A stretch of DNA of 64,000 nucleotides from DATASD01 sp035276765 (GTDB taxonomy: Bacteria; Patescibacteriota; Saccharimonadia; Saccharimonadales; UBA4665). Shown here piece after piece: positions 53,751-60,132 of the stretch. Numbering within the stretch: the first letter of the stretch is position 1; the number at the start of each line of letters is the position of its first letter. The stretch lies in the NCBI GenBank assembly GCA_035276765.1, contig DATELH010000002.1, positions 372,001-436,000 of the forward strand, written 5' to 3'. The notes under the pieces were generated by a model, which saw nothing but the letters and a program-made list of their open reading frames with translations, was not told where the DNA came from and ran no database searches. Made by a program: the position numbers and the translations under genes.

Positions 53751-56700
53751 CAATTCTTTTGTCAGTGCAGTTAATGCCTTGCTCCAAAAGCTAGATGCTG
53801 AGAGTTCTATCAATACTGCCATCGATCTAGCAAACGAGATACTTGGCTTACTCGGTTCTAGAAATAAGAAATCCGCAGAAGAGGTTTTTGAGTCAAGCAT
53901 AGAACTGCCGAATGCGGAACGCTACGACAGCTGGTTTCAGCCACACCCTATATTTAAAAGTGACAGGGCTTGTTTTGAGCTATCAGATGATAGTCTATTA
54001 CAAGCAAAGTTCTACTGGCTTAAAAGGCACTCACGTCAGATCGTCGCCGGGGGCGTACATTTTACGCCAAACTTTGAGGACGAAGACTTTACTCACAACG
54101 ATCATTACAAAGTCGGCATCGACTTCTTTCTGTCTCCGAACGCTAAATCGCTATCTGTCGTACTGTCTAACCGCGGTAACTTGCGGATTGTCGAACTCAA
54201 TAAGAGGCTTAATAGTACTCAAGTAGACATATTCAGTAAATGGGTAGGTGCCGAGAACCTGAGCACACGAGACACCCTACATAGTACTCTATGGGAAAGC
54301 TTCAGACTCAAGAGCGTGAACCAGAAGTTCTATGACGGGGTAGCGAACAGCTTTAATGAATTATTTCAGCATCTAAAAAGTATCAATAGGGAAGATGAGG
54401 AGGCTAAGCTTTTCGCGAGTCGTCTGTTGGGGCGTCTTCTTTTCTGTTGGTTCTTGCGCAAGAAAGGCATCATCAACGAAAGTATCGGCTATTTCAATGC
54501 ACAAGGTCATAATTCTACCGACTATTACCGCTCTAGCTTGGAGAAGCTATTCTTCCTAACCCTCAATACTCCAGTTGACGACCGAGGAGTATTAAATCAC
54601 TCGGACATAAAGACGCCATACCTCAACGGTGGACTATTTGAGCCTCACGAGAACGATTGGTTCAAGGATAATGACCTCACGTTCCCTGAAGGTTTTTTTG
54701 CCAATTTATTTGAACATTTTGATCAATTCAATTTCACTACAGATGAATCTAGCCCAGAGTACGAACTTATTGCCATTGACCCGGAAATGCTAGGACGAGT
54801 TTTCGAAAGCCTACTTGCTACTCAACTGGATGAAACTGGTCAACAAGCTCGTAAGGCCAAGGGGGCATTCTATACACCTCGTGAAATCGTCAGTTATATG
54901 TGCAAAGAATCACTCAGGAACTACCTTTACAACACAACAGAAGGCGGAGATGATACAAAAGCTTCTATCGACAGCCTCCTTGATATCTCGGACAGTGAGT
55001 GGGCAAAGGCCAAGAGTAATACGCTTAGAGACAAGATCAAAGATTATCGTACACAGATAATGAACGCATTAGACACTGTAACCATTCTCGACCCCGCCTG
55101 CGGGTCGGGAGCGTTTCCAATAGGCATGTTGCAGCTAATAGTTAAGACGTACGAACGCCTAGAGAGTCGCTTTGACCCATACAAGACAAAGCTCCAAATT
55201 ATTCAAAACAACATCTTTGGCGTGGATATAGAGCCAATGGCTGTTGAGATTGCTCGCTTACGTGCCTGGCTATCGCTCATCGTTGACGGGGAAGATTCTA
55301 GGAATGTCGAGCCTCTTCCTAACCTCGATTTCAAGTTTGTGTGTGCAGACAGTTTAATTCCTCTTGACGAAAGTAAGGCTGATTTATTCAACGATCCAGA
55401 GCTTCATAATCAACTTGCTGAGATCCGCCAGACCTACTTTAATGCCCGCAAGCCACACACCAAAAAGGCCGCTCAAGATAAGTATTATAAACTAACGAAG
55501 GCTCCTCAAGGGTTTTTTGACAATGAGAGGACGAAGCAGCTAAAAAGCTTCGATCCCTTCAAGAATTCACACCCTTCAAGTTTTTTTAATAGTGATCAGA
55601 TGTTTGGGCTGGAGGATGGGTTCGACGTAGTAATCGGTAACCCTCCTTACATTCAACTACAGAAAATCAAACCACAAGCTGACATCTTAGGTCGGTTGAG
55701 CTATAAGACTTTTGCAAGGACTGGCGACATTTACTGCTTATTTTATGAGAGGGGCTTCGAACTGCTTAAAGAAGGTGGAACATTGAGCTTTATTACCTCT
55801 AACAAGTGGATGAAAACAGCATACGGCGAAAAACTGCGGAAGTTCTTTATTGAGAATACGAACCCCCAATGGCTGATAGACTTTGGCAGTAATCAAGTTT
55901 TCGAGTCAGCTACGGTCGATACTAACATTCTCATCGCGGAAAAGTCACCGTTCCAAAACCAAGTAAAAACAGCCGTCCAACCTAAAAAATCTGGTCTAAA
56001 TAATATGAGCATTTATTTTAGACAAAATTACACTCAAGCCTCGTCATTTAATGCGGCGAATCCCTGGGTCGTTTTAGATGGAGTAGAGCAAGCTATTAAA
56101 GCTAAGATCGAGTCGTCAGGCAAGATTTTGAAAGACTGGGACGTAAAAATTTATCGAGGTATACTTACTGGTTTCAACGAGGCCTTCATTATTGATACCG
56201 CTACCAAGGATAAGCTTATTGCTGATTCGCCTAAAGCTGCCGAGATTATACGTCCGATTCTACTAGGCAAGGATATTAAGCGTTACTCATTCGAATGGAA
56301 CGGATGGTGGTTAATCAATAGTCATAATGGAATAAGAAACAAAGGTATCCCCAGAGTAGACGTTGAAAAAGACTATCCAGTTATTTTCGAGTACTTAAAA
56401 CAGTTTCAAGCAAAACTAGAAAAGCGCCTCGACAAGGGCGAGCACTGGACTAATTTGAGGAATTGCGCCTATCTAGAAGACTTCGACAGGCAAAAGATCG
56501 CGTGGGGAAACTTAGCGCTTAGATCGCAGTTTTGTATCATCCCAAAGAATTACTTTATCAATGCACCCTCACCATTTTTCACCTCAGATAACTACTACAT
56601 TCTTGCGGTTCTCAATTCGACTCTAGGCAACTATTACATCAAGCAGCTAGGTGTCTCAAGAAGCGGAGGATACACCGAATATAAACCAATGTACGTGGAG

Positions 56701-56892
56701 AAGCTACCGATACCTACGGTAGATGATAAGACTATCTCTATGTTTAGAAACATGGTACTAAAAATCATCGAAATGAAGGAGCAGAATATTGATACTGAAG
56801 ACCAAGAGGCGTTAATTAATAAGAAAGTATTCGAGATTTATGGCATTACAGATCAAGAGGCCAAGTTTATGCTCGATAGAGATCTTGCTTAA
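53722..56892 (+). CDS. Eco57I-type N6-adenine DNA methyltransferase with switchable target-recognition domain
   Basis: 1056 residues from TTG 53722, with AGGAGG 8 nt before it inside the helicase gene end; the next ATG at 53740 lies too far from that site. Motif I is ILDPACGSGAFPIGML (near 455-470) and motif IV is VVIGNPPYIQLQ (near 637-648), giving gamma-class N6-adenine chemistry. A TaqI/Eco57I-like specificity domain fills residues 762-1056 and includes the family phrases AEIIRPIL and LGVSRSGGY. Codon 762 (ATG) is the first base triplet of the inverted repeat at 56005, so the domain can be swapped in frame for the copy at 56867-57796. The stop overlaps that copy tail to tail by 26 bp. Confidence 0.9.
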   Translation: MREFCSMQNSNSFVSAVNALLQKLDAESSINTAIDLANEILGLLGSRNKKSAEEVFESSIELPNAERYDSWFQPHPIFKSDRACFELSDDSLLQAKFYWLKRHSRQIVAGGVHFTPNFEDEDFTHNDHYKVGIDFFLSPNAKSLSVVLSNRGNLRIVELNKRLNSTQVDIFSKWVGAENLSTRDTLHSTLWESFRLKSVNQKFYDGVANSFNELFQHLKSINREDEEAKLFASRLLGRLLFCWFLRKKGIINESIGYFNAQGHNSTDYYRSSLEKLFFLTLNTPVDDRGVLNHSDIKTPYLNGGLFEPHENDWFKDNDLTFPEGFFANLFEHFDQFNFTTDESSPEYELIAIDPEMLGRVFESLLATQLDETGQQARKAKGAFYTPREIVSYMCKESLRNYLYNTTEGGDDTKASIDSLLDISDSEWAKAKSNTLRDKIKDYRTQIMNALDTVTILDPACGSGAFPIGMLQLIVKTYERLESRFDPYKTKLQIIQNNIFGVDIEPMAVEIARLRAWLSLIVDGEDSRNVEPLPNLDFKFVCADSLIPLDESKADLFNDPELHNQLAEIRQTYFNARKPHTKKAAQDKYYKLTKAPQGFFDNERTKQLKSFDPFKNSHPSSFFNSDQMFGLEDGFDVVIGNPPYIQLQKIKPQADILGRLSYKTFARTGDIYCLFYERGFELLKEGGTLSFITSNKWMKTAYGEKLRKFFIENTNPQWLIDFGSNQVFESATVDTNILIAEKSPFQNQVKTAVQPKKSGLNNMSIYFRQNYTQASSFNAANPWVVLDGVEQAIKAKIESSGKILKDWDVKIYRGILTGFNEAFIIDTATKDKLIADSPKAAEIIRPILLGKDIKRYSFEWNGWWLINSHNGIRNKGIPRVDVEKDYPVIFEYLKQFQAKLEKRLDKGEHWTNLRNCAYLEDFDRQKIAWGNLALRSQFCIIPKNYFINAPSPFFTSDNYYILAVLNSTLGNYYIKQLGVSRSGGYTEYKPMYVEKLPIPTVDDKTISMFRNMVLKIIEMKEQNIDTEDQEALINKKVFEIYGITDQEAKFMLDRDLA
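56005..56027 (+). repeat. Left arm of 23-bp inverted repeat, invertase crossover site
   Basis: Begins ATGAGCATTTATTTTAGACA and continues AAA; it is identical to the reverse complement of 57774-57796. With one mismatch the match extends to 56032 (27 of 28). It encodes MSIYFRQN at the boundary between catalytic and recognition domains of the methyltransferase. Confidence 0.9.
56167..56259 (+). repeat. 93-bp block identical to inverted copy at 57542-57634
   Basis: Runs from ACTGGTTTCAACGAGGCC to GAGATTATACGTCCGATT without a mismatch to the reverse complement of 57542-57634, while flanking DNA is strongly diverged. It encodes TGFNEAFIID through AEIIRPI (about residues 816-846). Confidence 0.9.
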
Positions 56893-57796
56893 TTAGCATA
56901 GCCTGCTCATCGTTCAGATCGTAAAGCTTGAAGACCAACTCATCTATCTTATTTTCCGCCTCACTAGAGCTAGCCCCCATCTTTTTATTCGTGAGTATTG
57001 TCTGCACTAGTTCTTTAAATATCTCCTGCTCTTCTTTATCAACCTGGGGCACGGGAAGCTTCTCGATAAACATCGGCTTATATTCTATGTAGCCCCCACT
57101 CCTCGAAACCCCAAGTTTCTTAATATAGTATTCAGCAACCTTGGAGTTAAGCAACGCAAGTATATATAGGTTATCAGTTGATATAAATACGGCCGGGGCA
57201 CTGACGCAGTATCCTTGTTCGATATATGAAAATTGTGCGCCAAGCGACAGATTGCCCCAGGCGATCTTTGACTTTTCAAATAACGACAGGTACTCACTCG
57301 AGGGGTTATTGTCGAGTTCAAGCCAATGATGCTGTCCAGGATAGGCCTTATCGAGATTTATTTTGCCGCTACTACTGTAACGACACTGTCCTCTTTCCTC
57401 GAGCTTACTCTTAAACTCCACAAGGTGGTTATAGATGGTAGGATAATCGTTTTCTAGATATTCGTATGAACCGAAGCCTGCTAAAATAACCCACAAATCC
57501 GGGAAGTCACTGCTGTATCTCTTGATGTCCCTGCCTCTCAAAATCGGACGTATAATCTCGGCAGCTTTAGGCGAATCAGCAATAAGCTTATCCTTGGTAG
57601 CGGTATCAATAATGAAGGCCTCGTTGAAACCAGTCTTAACCCCGTAATTTATCGAGATATCCCAACTCTTTAATGGCAAGCCATTTTTTTCAATTTTCAA
57701 TTTTATGTCTTGCTCGATTCCACCCAATATTACCCATGGCTTATCGTGGGACAATTCAGAATTTTCGATGTAGTTTTGTCTAAAATAAATGCTCAT
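56867..57796 (-). CDS. Silent inverted target-recognition-domain cassette
   Basis: 309 residues homologous to methyltransferase residues 762-1056 and to nothing upstream of it: same MSIYFRQNY start, shared TGFNEAFIID...AEIIRP block, KIAWGNL, YYIK-LGVSRSGGY and EYKPM-EKLP endings, with a fully different middle (residues ~95-170). There are no methylation motifs, so it cannot act alone as an enzyme. Upstream there are only 23 bp before the invertase gene and no Shine-Dalgarno site. Inversion at the 23-bp repeats would join it in frame after residue 761, giving a 1070-residue enzyme. Confidence 0.88.
   Translation of the reverse strand: MSIYFRQNYIENSELSHDKPWVILGGIEQDIKLKIEKNGLPLKSWDISINYGVKTGFNEAFIIDTATKDKLIADSPKAAEIIRPILRGRDIKRYSSDFPDLWVILAGFGSYEYLENDYPTIYNHLVEFKSKLEERGQCRYSSSGKINLDKAYPGQHHWLELDNNPSSEYLSLFEKSKIAWGNLSLGAQFSYIEQGYCVSAPAVFISTDNLYILALLNSKVAEYYIKKLGVSRSGGYIEYKPMFIEKLPVPQVDKEEQEIFKELVQTILTNKKMGASSSEAENKIDELVFKLYDLNDEQAMLIKQDLYRA
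57542..57634 (-). repeat. 93-bp block identical to 56167-56259, inverted
   Basis: Exact inverted copy inside the silent cassette. Perfect identity amid divergent flanks suggests recent recombination or gene conversion between the two domains. Confidence 0.9.
57774..57796 (-). repeat. Right arm of 23-bp inverted repeat, invertase crossover site
   Basis: Reverse complement equals 56005-56027. It lies at the start of the silent cassette and 23 bp from the invertase start codon, so the invertible segment is about 1.79 kb (56005-57796) with the recombinase gene just outside. Confidence 0.9.
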
Positions 57797-57819
57797 TTAC
57801 ATTATGCAATAATGACCGC

Positions 57820-58455
57820 ATGATATACGGATATATACGAGTAAGCACAGACAAACAAACGGTAAAAAATCAGAGATTCGAAATAAAGAACTTCTCCGCT
57901 CAACACAACTTTGTAGTTGATAAATGGATAGAAGAGACTATTAGTGCCACTAAGAAACTTGATCAAAGAAAATTTGGTAAGTTACTTAATAAGTTAAACA
58001 GCGAAGACACTATCGTCGTAAGTGAGCTCTCTCGGATGGGGCGTAATTTGATGCAGATCATGAGTATCCTGCATCGTTGTATGGAGAAGAATGTCTCGGT
58101 TCTAACCGTGAAGGAAGGCTATGAGTTAGGAGATAATATTAATTCAAAGGTGCTCGCGTTTGCATTCGGACTTTCTGCTGAGATTGAGCGTAATCTTATA
58201 TCTCAAAGGACGAAAGAAGCGTTAGCGCGAAAAAAAGCAGAAGGAGTTATATTAGGTAGGCCGATCGGGAGCAGTAGACCAGAAAACTTCAAGCTACACG
58301 GCAAAGAAAGACAGATTCAAGAACTATTAGAAAAGCGCGTATCCTACAGTGCAATCTCACGCATTCTAGGCGTGCATCGCCTAACTGTCTCTAGCTTCGT
58401 TAAGTCTAATGAAAAACTAAGCGACATTACGATGAATAAGCGACATCTAGTGTAG
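57820..58455 (+). CDS. Mpi-type serine DNA invertase
   Basis: 211 residues. The resolvase catalytic domain starts IYGYIRVSTDKQTVKNQRFE with the nucleophilic Ser in RVST, then VVSELSRMGRNLMQIMSILH, INSKVLAFAFGLSAEIERNL and ISQRTKEALARKKAEG, which matches the Mpi/PinR family of bacterial invertases almost word for word. A C-terminal helix-turn-helix (SYSAISRILGVHRLTVSSFV) binds the crossover site. It is distinct from the large integrase at 47868. Placed beside an inverted repeat flanking two recognition domains, it should flip that segment. Confidence 0.93.
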   Translation: MIYGYIRVSTDKQTVKNQRFEIKNFSAQHNFVVDKWIEETISATKKLDQRKFGKLLNKLNSEDTIVVSELSRMGRNLMQIMSILHRCMEKNVSVLTVKEGYELGDNINSKVLAFAFGLSAEIERNLISQRTKEALARKKAEGVILGRPIGSSRPENFKLHGKERQIQELLEKRVSYSAISRILGVHRLTVSSFVKSNEKLSDITMNKRHLV

Positions 58456-58484
58456 CTTTCTAAAGTGATAGACTTTTATCAGAA

Positions 58485-58508
58485 AAGAGACTCACATACG
58501 AGTCTCTT
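58485..58508. terminator. Bidirectional terminator between invertase and DUF4352 genes
   Basis: AAGAGACTC (58485-58493) and GAGTCTCTT (58500-58508) form a stem with loop ACATAC between convergent stops, with A-rich DNA on the left and TTGATCT on the right. Confidence 0.75.
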
Positions 58509-58523
58509 GATCTGTCTGAAGTG

Positions 58524-59105
58524 CTATTTTAGATCTACTTTTACACCACCGCTAAGTGCTGAGTCATGCAATTCGGCCGTTACTGGCGTAGCACCCTTCG
58601 GTATATCGAAGACTACGGTGCCAGTCACAGTATTACCTGGATTGATCTGATTTAGAAACGTGCCGTTAGTCGGATTGATATCAATTGTTGCCTCAGTATC
58701 AGACGAGTACTTCTGGTTGCTACTGTTAAAGAGATACTGACTAGTGTTGTCAAGCGTCTGGGCTTCGTTGCCAATATTCTTTACGGTCAGGTTAAGCAGG
58801 CAATACTGGCCTTGAGCCGTCTTCGTCAGATAACCGGTTGAATCACTTACGCTCGGTTCGCCACATTTGATGCTGGTAACCGTAAATTCGAACTTGCCGT
58901 CGTCGGCAGTCTGGCCGATTTTAGCAACTTGGGCGGCACTGGTGCTCGACTTCTTGCTCGCGGTTGAGCTGTTATTCGTATTCGACTTGCTGCCACCGCC
59001 AGCGGCGCTGGCAATAATACCGACAACGATTAGTGCACCGATTACGGTTAGTACTTTGTGCCGCGCGAACCAGTTGCCGCTTTTCTCTTTATTACTTTTT
59101 GACAT
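58524..59105 (-). CDS. DUF4352-type membrane-anchored extracellular protein
   Basis: 193 residues. A short basic start, one transmembrane helix (VLTVIGALIVVGIIASAAGG), a Ser/Asn/Lys linker, then an Ig-like DUF4352 domain: KFEFTVTSIKCGEPSVSD, YCLLNLTVKNIGNEAQTLDN, and GNTVTGTVVFDIPKGATPV. Such proteins face outward from the cell; in a mobile element it may be a surface-exclusion or host-interaction factor (inference). AAGGAGG lies 8 nt from the ATG and can be hidden by the leader described at 59106-59294. Confidence 0.75.
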   Translation of the reverse strand: MSKSNKEKSGNWFARHKVLTVIGALIVVGIIASAAGGGSKSNTNNSSTASKKSSTSAAQVAKIGQTADDGKFEFTVTSIKCGEPSVSDSTGYLTKTAQGQYCLLNLTVKNIGNEAQTLDNTSQYLFNSSNQKYSSDTEATIDINPTNGTFLNQINPGNTVTGTVVFDIPKGATPVTAELHDSALSGGVKVDLK

Positions 59106-59294
59106 GTGACAGCCCTCCTTCAGGCTTGGGGTTAGTGTTACAGGAGGCTGTCGTCATAATAAAAGGACAGCCACGCTGGATTGTCGAGACCCCAAGCAAG
59201 CAGATCATGCCTACTCTTTTTTGCGTAGCTGCCCATTTCTTGGCATGATCATACGCAAATAAATATGCGTTTCTGCATACTTGGAATCTCGACA
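59106..59294 (-). promoter_or_regulatory. Riboswitch-like structured leader A (upstream of DUF4352 gene)
   Basis: The mRNA should start at or near 59294, six bases after -10 TATAAT (59305-59300). Its first 15 nt (TGTCGAGATTCCAAG, 59294-59280) pair with CTTGGGGTCTCGACA (59196-59182), two pairs being G-U. GATCATGCC/GGCATGATC pairs inside. Downstream, ACCCCAAG (59132-59125) can pair perfectly with the same CTTGGGGT. GACAGCCTCC (59152-59143) can pair with the Shine-Dalgarno arm GGAGGGCTGTC (59118-59108) or instead with GGCTGTCC (59172-59165). These choices exclude each other, as in a translational switch. Confidence 0.55.
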
Positions 59295-59318
59295 TCGTAA
59301 TTATACCGCGCAACAGAG
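59278..59318 (-). promoter_or_regulatory. Element-specific promoter block, copy A
   Basis: 41 bp with the same order of parts as 60084-60124: CTCTGTT, CGG-TATAAT, then TGTCGAGAT-CCAAGTA. No good -35 hexamer is at 17 bp; conservation of CTCTGTT upstream of an extended -10 suggests a regulated promoter. Confidence 0.6.
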
Positions 59319-59355
59319 AAGAAGACCAGTCAAGTGTGCACTGACTAGTCTTCTT
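59319..59355 (-). terminator. Terminator of the 59375-59977 gene
   Basis: On the minus strand AAGAAGACTAGTCAGTG pairs with CACTTGACTGGTCTTCTT (one G-U and one bulge), a long stem ending in TTCTTCTC just before promoter copy A. Confidence 0.65.
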
Positions 59356-59374
59356 ACTGACGATTACGGAAGTG

Positions 59375-59977
59375 CTATTTGAGCGCTTCTACTTTTGGCA
59401 TTATTCCCGCGAAGGATACCGGCTGGATGCCGTGCTTCTCCAGCCGCAGGATGCTGACACTACTGCCGTTTTTGGTTATGGACGAAATCTGGTCACGCGA
59501 TAGCACATAAAACGACCATTGTTGCATATCCAGAATGTCGAAGCTGGCATGCTCTTTGTGATGTTGCAGTGCCAGTATGTAGATGTCGGCCTTATAGGTT
59601 GCTACGGTCGCCAAATCTTTGTGCGACTTCACAGCCTCCGAGTAGTAGACTTCTTTCGCCTTCAGGCCACTGAATACTACCTTGGTGAAGTCATTCTGAT
59701 CCCAGTCTTGGATATAGGCACCGCATTTGACCTCGATTTTGGTGCCGTCGAGGTCTTCGACATCCCAATCACCCCACGGGCTGCGAATGGCAATATTATC
59801 CAGATCTTTCAGCGCATTTTCGACGAGGAACTTGGCAAGCGCACCGCGCAGGACATTAGAGTTAAGGATTGAGAAAGCGTACTGCCAAAAGTCGAGGACA
59901 GTGAATCTTTTCGATCCGGTGTTAATGAATGGTTCCTGGCCGGTTAATTTCTTCGGCACAATCCGTTGGTACGGCAT
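59375..59977 (-). CDS. Putative PD-(D/E)XK-type nuclease of phage origin
   Basis: 200 residues, no signal peptide. A possible nuclease core is LRGALAKFLVENAL ... WGDWDVEDLDGTKIEVKCGA: an early Glu helix, then Asp and Glu-x-Lys on adjacent strands (WDVEDLDG, IEVKC). Later parts (ADIYILALQHH, WSFYVLSRDQISS) fit the strand-helix order of such enzymes. I do not know the exact family. AAGGAG precedes the ATG by 7 nt. The gene is a single transcription unit with leader B. Confidence 0.55.
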   Translation of the reverse strand: MPYQRIVPKKLTGQEPFINTGSKRFTVLDFWQYAFSILNSNVLRGALAKFLVENALKDLDNIAIRSPWGDWDVEDLDGTKIEVKCGAYIQDWDQNDFTKVVFSGLKAKEVYYSEAVKSHKDLATVATYKADIYILALQHHKEHASFDILDMQQWSFYVLSRDQISSITKNGSSVSILRLEKHGIQPVSFAGIMPKVEALK

Positions 59978-60100
59978 GGTTTATCTCCTTGTCGGTACCA
60001 CGATTCGCTCCTGTATATATGAAACGACAGCCATTTTCAGGCTGTCGAGAATTCACGCTTACAGCATTGATCCGCGGTAGCTTTACTTGGTATCTCGACA
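59978..60100 (-). promoter_or_regulatory. Riboswitch-like structured leader B (upstream of nuclease-like gene)
   Basis: Transcription should begin near 60100. TGTCGAGA (60100-60093) pairs with TCTCGACA (60050-60043). The last five bases of that partner also form the 5' arm of hairpin CGACAGCC-loop-GGCTGTCG (60047-60025), so the two helices compete. CTTGTCG at the 5' end can also pair with CGACAAG (59994-59988), which leads into the Shine-Dalgarno site AAGGAG. Parts and order resemble leader A though the loop is shorter. Confidence 0.5.
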
Positions 60101-60124
60101 AGTAAAATTATACCGTTAACAGAG
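60084..60124 (-). promoter_or_regulatory. Element-specific promoter block, copy B
   Basis: Contains CTCTGTTAACGGTATAAT followed by TGTCGAGATACCAAGTA; it aligns with 59278-59318 with one gap in each. It starts about 10 bp after the TerL stop, so it fires inside the packaging gene cluster. Confidence 0.6.
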
Positions 60125-60132
60125 GTGTAAGG

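Noticed and set aside
50226..56892. A complete DISARM or BREX system
   Set aside because: SNF2, PLD and methyltransferase parts are present, but there is no DrmA/DrmB, PglZ or BrxC-like gene on either side.
56005..57796. The inverted repeats as ends of an insertion sequence
   Set aside because: The segment encodes no transposase; the repeats sit at equivalent codons of two homologous domains and border an invertase gene.
56867..57796. The inverted domain as a decayed fragment of an old duplication
   Set aside because: Its frame is fully open, keeps the recognition-domain motifs, and starts exactly at the repeat in the phase needed for fusion.
59106..59294. T-box or common known riboswitch in leader A
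   Set aside because: No T-box sequence and no core motif of a riboswitch class I recognise; kept only as an unclassified switch-like leader.
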